Assembly (NCBI RefSeq): GCF_003634615.1
Contig: NZ_RBKX01000001.1
Span: forward strand, 2,728,001-2,792,000
Direction of reading: 5' to 3'
Length of the DNA: 64,000 nucleotides
Source of the DNA: Flavobacterium sp. 102
Lineage (GTDB): Bacteria > Bacteroidota > Bacteroidia > Flavobacteriales > Flavobacteriaceae
The notes below the pieces were generated by a model. That model made no database searches. It was given only the letters and a program-made list of their open reading frames with translations, and was not told where the DNA came from. Positions 33,243-40,974 of this stretch are shown here, piece after piece (within the stretch, counting starts at the first letter, position 1; each line of letters begins with the position of its first letter). The position numbers were made by a program, and so were the translations under genes.

Positions 33243-35168
33243 TTATTTAACTGTCGTTAGTCGCTTATCCACGACACGTTCCATGTAGTCCTGAACAAAC
33301 GCCTTACATCTTAACTCAATCGCATTCATTTCGGCATTGCGCTGTCCAATTAAGTTCTTCGCCATTCCCCTATCGTCTTTATCATAAAAACCAACCGCTT
33401 TGGTTCCGTCAAACGTGCAAATATAATTACCGCTCATAAATTGGTACACATTCGCGCCGTATTTTATCACAAACGGTGGAACGGTCTTTTCATTAATCAA
33501 ACTTCTGCCCCAACTCCTGAAAGGTTTTTGGTAGCCAATCATGTCTAATAAAGTTGGGTAAATATCGATTTGTTGCGCTAAATCATTGTTGACACCAACG
33601 TATTTTTTATTCGCCGAATAAAACAAAATCGGAACTGTATTTCGGTTGAATTCCTTTCGGTATTCGTCATAAGCGATGGTATTTCCATGGTCTGCAACCA
33701 AAACAAAAATCGTGTTGTTGTACCAAGGTTGTTTTTTCGCTTCGGCAAAGAAACGCTTCAAAGCAAAATCGGTATACCCTATACATTCGTTTATTTTTAC
33801 TTTTCCTTTCGGGAATTTACCTTCATATTTTTCGGGAACTTTATACGGTTCGTGGGAAGACACCGAGAACATTGTCGCCATAAAAGGCTGTTTCTTCTGC
33901 GTTAGTGTCTTATTGAAATACTGGAAAAAAGGTTCGTCCCAAATACCCCAAACACCATCAAAATCGGCGTCATTATTATATTCCGTCTTACCATAATAAT
34001 GATCGTAACCCAGTATATTTCCGAAACCTAAAAATCCCATAGAACCATTTGGCGCACCGTGAAAAAAGGAAGTGTCGTAACCTTCGCTTTCTAACGTAGA
34101 AACCAAAGATTCTATTTTTTGCTTGGGATAAGGAGAAGACGTAAACGCATTTTTAAAAGAAGGAACACCGGCAATGATCGAAGAAACACCGTGAATGGAT
34201 TTCCAGCCGTTGGCATGTGCATTGGTAAAAATTAAACTGTGTTGCGCCAAAGAATCCACAAATGGTGTATAACCCACATAATCCGGAATTTTAGTGCCTT
34301 TGTTGAAAGCACCGCTGTATTCTCGACCAAAACTTTCGAGGATAAAAATCACGATATTCGGTTTGGTTGACGGATTATTTTTGTACTGTTTTATGGGTAC
34401 TAATAAACTATCTACTTGGGTTTTAGAAACCAAATTGACTTTCTTAAACGTATTGGCATTCCAAGTCCGAATAATCGCAAAAGGCGTATTCAAAACCACA
34501 TCGGCTTGACCGGCATTTTGTACATAACGATTGGCATCCAATAAGTTAATTGGTCGCGTACTTTTCTTAAAATCGCCTCTGATTCCGCCAATACAAAGTG
34601 TTGTAATCAAAAGGAAACTAGCTATAGAAGCACCAAAATATTTGGCCGTTGGTTTTTCGGTGACTTGTTTTATTTTAGTTGTTCTATAGAGTAAAATCCA
34701 AATGTAAGCCAAGGCAAAAAACAACAAGAAGACATGCCAATAATTCAATAAGAAGTTAAAGAGTAAAGCCGTTTTGTTGCTCTCATTTTCCAGCGTATCT
34801 AACGAAGCTCTTGTACTTCTACTGAAAGTATAACGATAGTAAATAAAGTCAATAAAATTGGCGGAATACATCAATAGATTGGTTACAAAATAAAGATAGA
34901 ACAATACTTTCTGATACGCTTTTTTGGTATTAATTATCGCCGGAAAAACTGAGGCAATAATAAACAACGCATTGGTATACAAAATCGTAGTGGTATCAAA
35001 CGCCAAACCGTGGTAACAAAGCTTTAGCAATTCGAAAACACCATCAATTTCAATTAAACTTTGATTGTAAACGTAAAATAGGATTCGGGCAATAAAATAA
35101 AAGCCGTAAGCCAGTAATAATCTAATGGCCATTACTTTGTATTCGGCTATTCTAGGGAATTTTTTCAT
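33243..35168 (-). CDS. LTA synthase-like membrane sulfatase/phosphotransferase
   Basis: 641 residues. Five membrane helices fill the first 205 or so residues (e.g. VFLLFFALAYIWILLY and ASFLLITTLCIGGI). A periplasmic alkaline-phosphatase-fold domain follows: NIVIFILESFGREYSGAFN near the N-terminal metal site, HGVSSIIAGVPS with the likely nucleophile region, and FVLVADHGNTIAYDEY with metal ligands. In Gram-negatives such proteins transfer phosphoethanolamine or phosphoglycerol to glycans or lipids; lipoteichoic acid is not expected here. The downstream DNA carries a second copy of its 3' tail. Confidence 0.87.
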   Translation of the reverse strand: MKKFPRIAEYKVMAIRLLLAYGFYFIARILFYVYNQSLIEIDGVFELLKLCYHGLAFDTTTILYTNALFIIASVFPAIINTKKAYQKVLFYLYFVTNLLMYSANFIDFIYYRYTFSRSTRASLDTLENESNKTALLFNFLLNYWHVFLLFFALAYIWILLYRTTKIKQVTEKPTAKYFGASIASFLLITTLCIGGIRGDFKKSTRPINLLDANRYVQNAGQADVVLNTPFAIIRTWNANTFKKVNLVSKTQVDSLLVPIKQYKNNPSTKPNIVIFILESFGREYSGAFNKGTKIPDYVGYTPFVDSLAQHSLIFTNAHANGWKSIHGVSSIIAGVPSFKNAFTSSPYPKQKIESLVSTLESEGYDTSFFHGAPNGSMGFLGFGNILGYDHYYGKTEYNNDADFDGVWGIWDEPFFQYFNKTLTQKKQPFMATMFSVSSHEPYKVPEKYEGKFPKGKVKINECIGYTDFALKRFFAEAKKQPWYNNTIFVLVADHGNTIAYDEYRKEFNRNTVPILFYSANKKYVGVNNDLAQQIDIYPTLLDMIGYQKPFRSWGRSLINEKTVPPFVIKYGANVYQFMSGNYICTFDGTKAVGFYDKDDRGMAKNLIGQRNAEMNAIELRCKAFVQDYMERVVDKRLTTVK

Positions 35169-35191
35169 GTTGGAAATAAAAACAAACGATG

Positions 35192-35199
35192 CAAAACTA
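35192..35199 (-). promoter_or_regulatory. -7 box TAGTTTTG of the LTA-synthase-like gene
   Basis: On the minus strand TAGTTTTG matches TAnnTTTG 23 nt before the ATG at 35168; no -33 TTG is seen at the standard spacing. Confidence 0.5.
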
Positions 35200-35288
35200 C
35201 AGAATTCGATAGTAGGAGCCGCTATATTTTAAATTATTATTGTGTTTAATTACAATAATCCTTAATTTGCATCAAATTAACAACCAAA

Positions 35289-37061
35289 ATGACTAACATC
35301 ACACGCCTTTTTGATTTTGCTTACTACCAACTCGAAAAGAACAATATGCCTAATTGCCTCGTAACCAAATACGATGGTCAATGGGTTTCTACTTCTACGC
35401 AAGAATATGTCGATAAAGCCAATGCGATTTCCAGAGCTTTGTTGCGATTGAACATTCAAAAAAATGACAAAATAGCCATAATTTCCTCTAGTAATAGAAC
35501 CGAATGGAACATTATGGATGTTGGTGTTTTACAAATTGGTGCCCAAACCGTTCCGATTTATCCAACAATTTCAGCTGAAGATTATGCTTATATATTAAAT
35601 CATTCAGAATCAACTTATTGTTTTGTTTCAGATGAAGTGGTATATCAAAAATTAATGTCGGTTAAAGCCGAAATTCCATTGCTTCAAGAAATCTATTCAT
35701 TCAAAGAAATTGAAGGTTGTAAAAACTGGAAAACGTTATTGGAACTTGGCGAAGACCAAAGTAACCAAGACGTAGTCGAAGACCGAAAAAACAATGTAAA
35801 ACCGGAAGAATTAGCAACCATCATTTATACTTCCGGAACCACCGGAAAACCAAAAGGTGTAATGTTATCACACAACAATATCGTTTCCAATGTTTTAGAC
35901 AGTTCGCCTCGAATTCCATTTGAAGAAGGAACTAGTGTAGCGTTGAGTTTTCTACCGATTTGTCACATTTTTGAAAGGGTAATTTTATACATCTATCAAT
36001 ATTATTCAGTTTCCATTTACTTCGCAGAATCGATTGAAAAATTATCTGATAATATTAAAGAAGTAAAACCAACGGTGTTTTCAGTTGTGCCAAGGTTGCT
36101 CGAAAAAGTATACGATAAAATTATTGCTAAAGGAGACGATTTAAGTGGTATTAAGAAGAAACTATTCTTTTGGGCGATTGACTTAGGCTTGCGTTACGAA
36201 CCTTATGGCGCCAATGGTTTTTGGTATGAATTCCAATTAAAAATTGCGCGTAAATTGATTTTCAGCAAATGGCAAGAAGGTTTGGGTGGCAACTTGAACG
36301 TTATGGTTTCAGGAAGTGCTGCATTACAACACCGCTTAATCAGAGTCTTTGCTGCGGCAGGAATGCCGGTCATGGAAGGCTACGGTTTGACCGAAACTTC
36401 TCCGGTAATTGCCGTTAATGACCAACGAAATGGTGGTTTTAAAGTCGGAACTGTTGGACGTGTCATCAACAATGTAGAAGTCAAAATTGCCGCTGACGGT
36501 GAAATCCTTTGCAAAGGACCAAATGTAATGATGGGTTACTATAAAGACCAAAAACTAACGGATGAAGTTATTATTGACGGTTATTTCCACACCGGCGACA
36601 TTGGCGAAGTCGATGTAAATGGTTTCCTGAAAATTACTGATCGTAAAAAAGAAATGTTCAAAACTTCCGGTGGAAAATACATTGCACCACAATTGATTGA
36701 AAATGCCATGAAACAATCTTTATTCATTGAACAAATCATGGTCATAGGTGATGGCGAAAAAATGCCGGCGGCTTTTATACAACCGAGTTTTGATTTTATT
36801 AAGGAATGGGCCAAAAGAAAGAATTTGAATGTTGGAACAACAAATTCAGAAATTGCTGCAAATCCTGACGTGGTTGCTCGAATTGAAAAAGAAGTAGAAA
36901 AAATCAATGAAAAATTTGGCAATTGGGAAAAGATAAAACGTTTTGAATTAACGCCGGATGTTTGGTCAATTGATGGCGGGCACCTTACGCCTACACTCAA
37001 ATTAAAGCGTAAAATTGTACTGGAGAAATACAGAAATTTGTATCAAAAAATATACAACTAA
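35289..37061 (+). CDS. Long-chain fatty acid--CoA ligase (AMP-forming)
   Basis: Activates fatty acids to acyl-CoA. 590 residues. The AMP-binding P-loop is TIIYTSGTTGKPKGVMLSHN. Other adenylate-forming motifs are MEGYGLTETSPVIAVN, YFHTGDIGEVD and TDRKKEMFKTSGGKYIAP, and the C-terminal catalytic region ends LTPTLKLKRKIVLEKY. Length and motifs are of the FadD/FACL type common in Bacteroidota. Transcribed alone, divergent from the LTA-synthase-like gene. Confidence 0.95.
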   Translation: MTNITRLFDFAYYQLEKNNMPNCLVTKYDGQWVSTSTQEYVDKANAISRALLRLNIQKNDKIAIISSSNRTEWNIMDVGVLQIGAQTVPIYPTISAEDYAYILNHSESTYCFVSDEVVYQKLMSVKAEIPLLQEIYSFKEIEGCKNWKTLLELGEDQSNQDVVEDRKNNVKPEELATIIYTSGTTGKPKGVMLSHNNIVSNVLDSSPRIPFEEGTSVALSFLPICHIFERVILYIYQYYSVSIYFAESIEKLSDNIKEVKPTVFSVVPRLLEKVYDKIIAKGDDLSGIKKKLFFWAIDLGLRYEPYGANGFWYEFQLKIARKLIFSKWQEGLGGNLNVMVSGSAALQHRLIRVFAAAGMPVMEGYGLTETSPVIAVNDQRNGGFKVGTVGRVINNVEVKIAADGEILCKGPNVMMGYYKDQKLTDEVIIDGYFHTGDIGEVDVNGFLKITDRKKEMFKTSGGKYIAPQLIENAMKQSLFIEQIMVIGDGEKMPAAFIQPSFDFIKEWAKRKNLNVGTTNSEIAANPDVVARIEKEVEKINEKFGNWEKIKRFELTPDVWSIDGGHLTPTLKLKRKIVLEKYRNLYQKIYN

Positions 37062-37162
37062 CTTAACCCAAGGCGAAGCCGAATTGTATGGAGCGCAGCG
37101 GAATAAATTCTTTCAACCCTGAAATCGAAGATTCAGGAATACCAAAAAAACAATATTAAAAC

Positions 37163-38218
37163 ATGAATAAAATAAAAATATTATTCAGCGTACTGTTAAC
37201 TGTTTTTTTATTTTCAGGTTGTAAAGAAAGTAAACCCGAGAATACTATAAAGGATAATTACCTCGATTTCTCCAAAAGAGACGACCAAGCTACCGGTGGT
37301 ATCAAAATGATTCCCATCTCTACTCCTATTGGCAAATTCAATGTTTGGACTAAAAGAGTGGGTAACAATCCAAAAATAAAAGTGCTTTTATTACACGGCG
37401 GACCGGGCGGAACACATGAGTTTTTTGAAAGTTTTGACGGCTATTTTCCACAAGAAAGTATTGAATATATTTATTATGACCAATTAGGTTCATACTACAG
37501 CGACCAGCCTAACAATAACCAACTTTGGACTACCGAACGCTTTGTGGAAGAAGTAGAACAAGTCCGTAAAGCCTTGAAACTGGACAATACCAACTTCTAT
37601 TTATTGGGGCAATCTTGGGGCGGAATCTTAGCGATGGAATATGCTTTGAAATATCAAAAAAACTTAAAAGGTCTAATCATTTCTAATATGATGGCAAGCG
37701 CTCCGGCCTATAATAAATATGCTGAAGAAGTATTGGGACCAAAATTAGATCCAAAAGTATTTGCCCAAATCAAAGAATTTGAAAAAAACAAAGACTACAC
37801 CAATCCGAAATACACCGAACTTTTGTTTAAGTATTACTATACGGAACATATCTTAAGAATGCCAATTGACAAATGGCCGGAATCCATCAACAGAGCTTTT
37901 AAACATTTGAATCCGAATGTGTATGTTTATATGCAAGGACCAAGTGAGTTTGGCATCACCGGAGACGCCACTTTAAAAGATTGGGACATTACTTCTAAAT
38001 TGAAAACATTAACCGTTCCGACTTTAGCGATTGGTGCAAAATATGATACTATGGATCCAAAACATATGGAATGGATTTCCAATGAAGTCCAAAACGGACG
38101 ATTCTTATATTGTCCGAACGGTAGCCATTGCTCGCAATATGACGATCAAAAACATTACTTTCCCGGTGTAATTCAGTTTTTAAAAGACGTTGACAGCGGT
38201 CATTTTAAAAAGAAATAA
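37163..38218 (+). CDS. Lipoprotein alpha/beta-hydrolase, proline iminopeptidase family (S33)
   Basis: 351 residues with a lipoprotein signal (LLTVFLFSGCKES, Cys20). The oxyanion motif HGGPGGTHEFF and nucleophile GQSWGG are those of proline iminopeptidases. The acid lies in GAKYDTMDP and the His in CPNGSHCSQYDD. Surface anchoring suggests use of extracellular peptides or esters. The 100 bp before it hold a small CCTGAA/TTCAGG hairpin (about 37118-37137). Confidence 0.9.
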   Translation: MNKIKILFSVLLTVFLFSGCKESKPENTIKDNYLDFSKRDDQATGGIKMIPISTPIGKFNVWTKRVGNNPKIKVLLLHGGPGGTHEFFESFDGYFPQESIEYIYYDQLGSYYSDQPNNNQLWTTERFVEEVEQVRKALKLDNTNFYLLGQSWGGILAMEYALKYQKNLKGLIISNMMASAPAYNKYAEEVLGPKLDPKVFAQIKEFEKNKDYTNPKYTELLFKYYYTEHILRMPIDKWPESINRAFKHLNPNVYVYMQGPSEFGITGDATLKDWDITSKLKTLTVPTLAIGAKYDTMDPKHMEWISNEVQNGRFLYCPNGSHCSQYDDQKHYFPGVIQFLKDVDSGHFKKK

Positions 38219-38343
38219 ACCCTTAAAAATCAAAACGTTATTAACAATTCAACTTATTAAATAGTTAATAATTAAGCATTTACTAAAACCGTACCTATTC
38301 CATATATTGATAATTTTATTGGACTAACCAATAACTATTAATT

Positions 38344-38736
38344 ATGAATACAAAAAACTTTATTGTTGGAGGTATCGTTGGCGGTATCGTTAATTTTCTT
38401 TTAGGCTGGGTCATTTATGGCATGTTACTAAAGGACCTTTTTCCCGCTCCCGAAGGAGCAACCGAAAATTTAGCTTTCATCGGATATGGCAGCTTGGCTT
38501 TCGGATTTTTGTTGTCTTTTATTTTGGCGCAAGGCGAAAGCGTAACCAAATGTGTTCCCGGAATCAAACTAGCATCGATTGTTGGACTGTTTGTAGCACT
38601 GTATTTTAATTTCTTTCAAAATATGTATAGCGCTAGCATGGATGCAAAACAAGTCGCAATTGACACCTTAGCCTCAGTTGTTATAGCAGGTTTTATGGGA
38701 GCTTGCATAGCCGTAGTCAATGGAAAAATGAAGTAA
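38344..38736 (+). CDS. Four-helix membrane protein of unknown function
   Basis: 130 residues with about four membrane segments: FIVGGIVGGIVNFLLGWVIY, FIGYGSLAFGFLLSFILA, LASIVGLFVALYFNFF and TLASVVIAGFMGACIAVV. The loop KDLFPAPEGATEN is the only longer polar part. It looks like the short DUF1761-type membrane proteins of Bacteroidota, but I cannot assign it. A terminator follows. Confidence 0.75.
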   Translation: MNTKNFIVGGIVGGIVNFLLGWVIYGMLLKDLFPAPEGATENLAFIGYGSLAFGFLLSFILAQGESVTKCVPGIKLASIVGLFVALYFNFFQNMYSASMDAKQVAIDTLASVVIAGFMGACIAVVNGKMK

Positions 38737-38756
38737 GTATTTAATTTTCATAATAC

Positions 38757-38793
38757 AAAAACGCCCGACAGTAATTTATCGGGTGTTTTTTTT
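38757..38793 (+). terminator. Terminator after the four-helix membrane protein gene
   Basis: ACGCCCGA and TCGGGTGT form a stem (one G-T pair) around a 10-nt loop, followed by eight T. Confidence 0.85.
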
Positions 38794-38854
38794 ATTAAAA
38801 AAACTTAAAAGATATAAAATACTGCAATTCAAATAATTAAACTTTATTTCAATC

Positions 38855-38919
38855 TGTGAATTATGCAATTTAAATATATTTTCATGCAATAGTTATTGTC
38901 TATAATTAAACAAAATTTG
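38855..38919 (+). promoter_or_regulatory. Shared activator motif, site 1, with its promoter
   Basis: TGTGAATTAT at 38855, TGCAATTT at offset 9, TGCAAT at offset 30, and the -7-like AAAATTTG at offset 57 (38912-38919). It drives the small membrane protein gene at 38947. It is one of six sites with the same geometry in this window. Confidence 0.65.
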
Positions 38920-38946
38920 CAGGTAGAAATTTAACAATGTTTAATT

Positions 38947-39141
38947 ATGAATCTTAAACGAATTTTTGGAGCTATACTCACTTTACTTGGAATCGCCAGT
39001 CTTATTTTTGCTGCGCAAACATTTCTTTCTGCCAGCGGAACTGAACGAGATATCAAATCGCTAATTATTTATGGCGTATTGGGGTTGATTTTTTTTGTTT
39101 CCGGTATAAGTTTGGTAAAAACTACAAAAGACGAGTCTTAA
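38947..39141 (+). CDS. Small two-helix membrane protein
   Basis: 64 residues with two hydrophobic helices: IFGAILTLLGIASLIFAAQTF and IIYGVLGLIFFVSGISLV, joined by SASGTERDIKS. It stands alone behind a copy of the shared activator motif (38855). This places it with the OmpA, YtxH and phosphorelay genes further on. I cannot name the family; such short proteins often respond to envelope stress. Confidence 0.75.
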   Translation: MNLKRIFGAILTLLGIASLIFAAQTFLSASGTERDIKSLIIYGVLGLIFFVSGISLVKTTKDES

Positions 39142-39303
39142 AGAAAGTTAATACATAATTGGTCTTAGGTAAGTAAATACAAAAAAAACATTTGTCTGAT
39201 TAATTGAGGCTACCCATTTTAAATAGACTACCTTTAACGTATATTATTTCATGATTACAACATTTTGTGGAATTTTTATTTAACAAATATTTATACGAAA
39301 ATC

Positions 39304-39645
39304 ATGGAAATCATAGAACTCGAAAAATCGAAATCACACATTATTGTTGAAATCATTCAATACATACCAAATGCAGTAGTGAGTAAAACCATCATCCGAA
39401 AAACTACAGGTAACATTACAGCATCTTCATTTGATGCAGGAGAAGAACTTCAGGAAAAAACATCACCGTATGATAATTATATACAAATTATTGACGGTGC
39501 TGCAGAAATTACGATAAAAGACCTTATGCACAGACTTACTTTGGGCGAAGGAATCATTATTCCGGCACATGCCCGACATAGTTTTAACGCCAACGAACAA
39601 TTTAAAATGATCTCAACCATTATTAAAAGCGGTTATGAAGATTAG
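39304..39645 (+). CDS. Cupin-domain protein
   Basis: 113 residues from the ATG at 39304; a longer frame from 39265 exists but its extra residues are not cupin-like. The single cupin barrel is seen in SSFDAGEELQEKTSPYDNYI (motif 1) and LTLGEGIIIPAHARHSFNA (motif 2, with His ligands). The usual motif-1 histidines are replaced (EKTSPYDNY), so metal binding may be incomplete. It lies before the two AraC-type genes and may sense a small ligand. Confidence 0.8.
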   Translation: MEIIELEKSKSHIIVEIIQYIPNAVVSKTIIRKTTGNITASSFDAGEELQEKTSPYDNYIQIIDGAAEITIKDLMHRLTLGEGIIIPAHARHSFNANEQFKMISTIIKSGYED

Positions 39646-39747
39646 AGAATAAGTTTTATTTAGCACATAAAGCATCATTTTTATTAAGCATAACCTCAGT
39701 TAATGTTCCAGTACACGAAAAGTACTTTAAAAAAATGACCGCTGAAA

Positions 39748-40308
39748 ATGAAGCTATACATCAAATATATGGTCAGTTTGCGTTGCAAAATGTTAGTCAA
39801 AGAGGAATTGAAAAATATAGGACTTCACTTTACAACTGTTGAGCTTGGTGTCGTCGAAATCATGGAAGACATCACCAATGAAAAACGCGAAAAATTAAAA
39901 GTGGCACTATTAGAATCCGGGCTCGAATTGATGGATGACAAAAAAGCGATGCTTATCGAAAAGATAAAAATTGTCATCACCGAAATGATTCACTACAACG
40001 AAGAACTACCCAAAGTAAATTACTCCGAATACATCAGTAAAATAATGGGTTACGATTACACCTATTTGGCTAATATATTCTCCGAAGTAAAAGGAATTAC
40101 CATAGAACACTATATCATTGCACACAAAATCGAAAAAGTAAAAGAACTGCTGCTCTACGATGAACTCAATCTTACCGAGATATCCTATCGTATGAACTAT
40201 AGTAGTGTTTCCCATTTATCTACTCAGTTTAAAAAGGTTACCGGATTAACACCAACCTTCTTTAAAAACCTAAAAGACAAAAAACGCACTCCGCTTGACG
40301 ATGTGTGA
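39748..40308 (+). CDS. AraC-type regulator 1 (short form)
   Basis: 186 residues. The N-terminal roughly 75 residues (MKLYIKYMVSLRCKMLVKEE...LGVVEIMEDI) form a small domain shared with the paralogue at 40391. The C-terminal half is an AraC HTH (SEYISKIMGYDYTYLANIFSE...EISYRMNYSSVSHLSTQFKK). There is no classical ligand-binding cupin domain. The two paralogues are clearly homologous along their full length, so a local duplication is likely. It lacks a clear copy of the shared activator motif upstream, unlike the second one. Confidence 0.88.
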   Translation: MKLYIKYMVSLRCKMLVKEELKNIGLHFTTVELGVVEIMEDITNEKREKLKVALLESGLELMDDKKAMLIEKIKIVITEMIHYNEELPKVNYSEYISKIMGYDYTYLANIFSEVKGITIEHYIIAHKIEKVKELLLYDELNLTEISYRMNYSSVSHLSTQFKKVTGLTPTFFKNLKDKKRTPLDDV

Positions 40309-40367
40309 ATTATGTCATTTATTTCAAACATTATACAATTCATTTTTATTTTAAAAGTACATCTTTG
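40304..40367 (+). promoter_or_regulatory. Shared activator motif, site 2, with its promoter
   Basis: TGTGAATTAT at 40304 (overlapping the stop of the first AraC gene), TGTCATTT at offset 9, TACAAT at offset 30 and CATCTTTG at offset 56. It drives the second AraC gene and, through it, the kinase and receiver genes. Confidence 0.7.
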
Positions 40368-40390
40368 AACAACTGTTTAAACAACGTACT

Positions 40391-40957
40391 TTGAAACTCT
40401 ACATTAAATATATGGTCAGCAATCGTTGCAAAATGATGGTGAAAGATGAACTGAAAAAATTAGGGCTTCATTTCATTATCGTTGATTTGGGCGTGGTTGA
40501 AATCATGGAAACTATTTCTCCTGAAAAACGAGAACTCTTAAAAGCCAATCTAATAGATTCTGGTTTGGAACTAATGGATGACAAAAGAGCCATCCTTATT
40601 GAAAAAGTGAAAAATGTCATTATTGAAATGATTCACCATTCCGAAGAACCAATCAAAGTTACCTTTTCGGAATATTTGAGTGAAAAACTAAATCAAAATT
40701 ATACCTATCTCGCCAATCTGTTTTCCGAAGTGCAAGGCACAACTATTGAACAATTTATGATTTTGCACAAAGTGGAACGCATCAAGGAATTAATTATCTA
40801 CGATGAACTCAACATCACCGAAATCGCCTGGAAAATGAATTACAGCAGTGTAGCACATTTATCAACCCAATTCAAAAAAGTAACCGGATTATCACCATCA
40901 CATTTCAAACTATTAAAAGACAAAAGACGCAACCCGATTGAAGAATTGGGTATTTAA
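40391..40957 (+). CDS. AraC-type regulator 2 (short form, TTG start)
   Basis: 188 residues, paralogue of the gene at 39748. The start is TTG at 40391, chosen because MKLYIKYMVSNRCKMMVKDE then aligns residue for residue with the first copy; an ATG at 40412 would cut the domain. The AraC HTH ends IAWKMNYSSVAHLSTQFKKV. The kinase start follows 17 bp after the stop, giving an operon AraC2 - hybrid kinase - receiver. Its promoter carries the shared motif, so it may activate itself. Confidence 0.88.
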   Translation: MKLYIKYMVSNRCKMMVKDELKKLGLHFIIVDLGVVEIMETISPEKRELLKANLIDSGLELMDDKRAILIEKVKNVIIEMIHHSEEPIKVTFSEYLSEKLNQNYTYLANLFSEVQGTTIEQFMILHKVERIKELIIYDELNITEIAWKMNYSSVAHLSTQFKKVTGLSPSHFKLLKDKRRNPIEELGI

Positions 40958-40974
40958 TCTTAATATAAAAACAC

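Noticed and set aside
39748..40957. The two AraC-type genes as one frameshifted gene
   Set aside because: Each has a complete N-terminal domain and a complete HTH, and the second has its own promoter; they are tandem paralogues.
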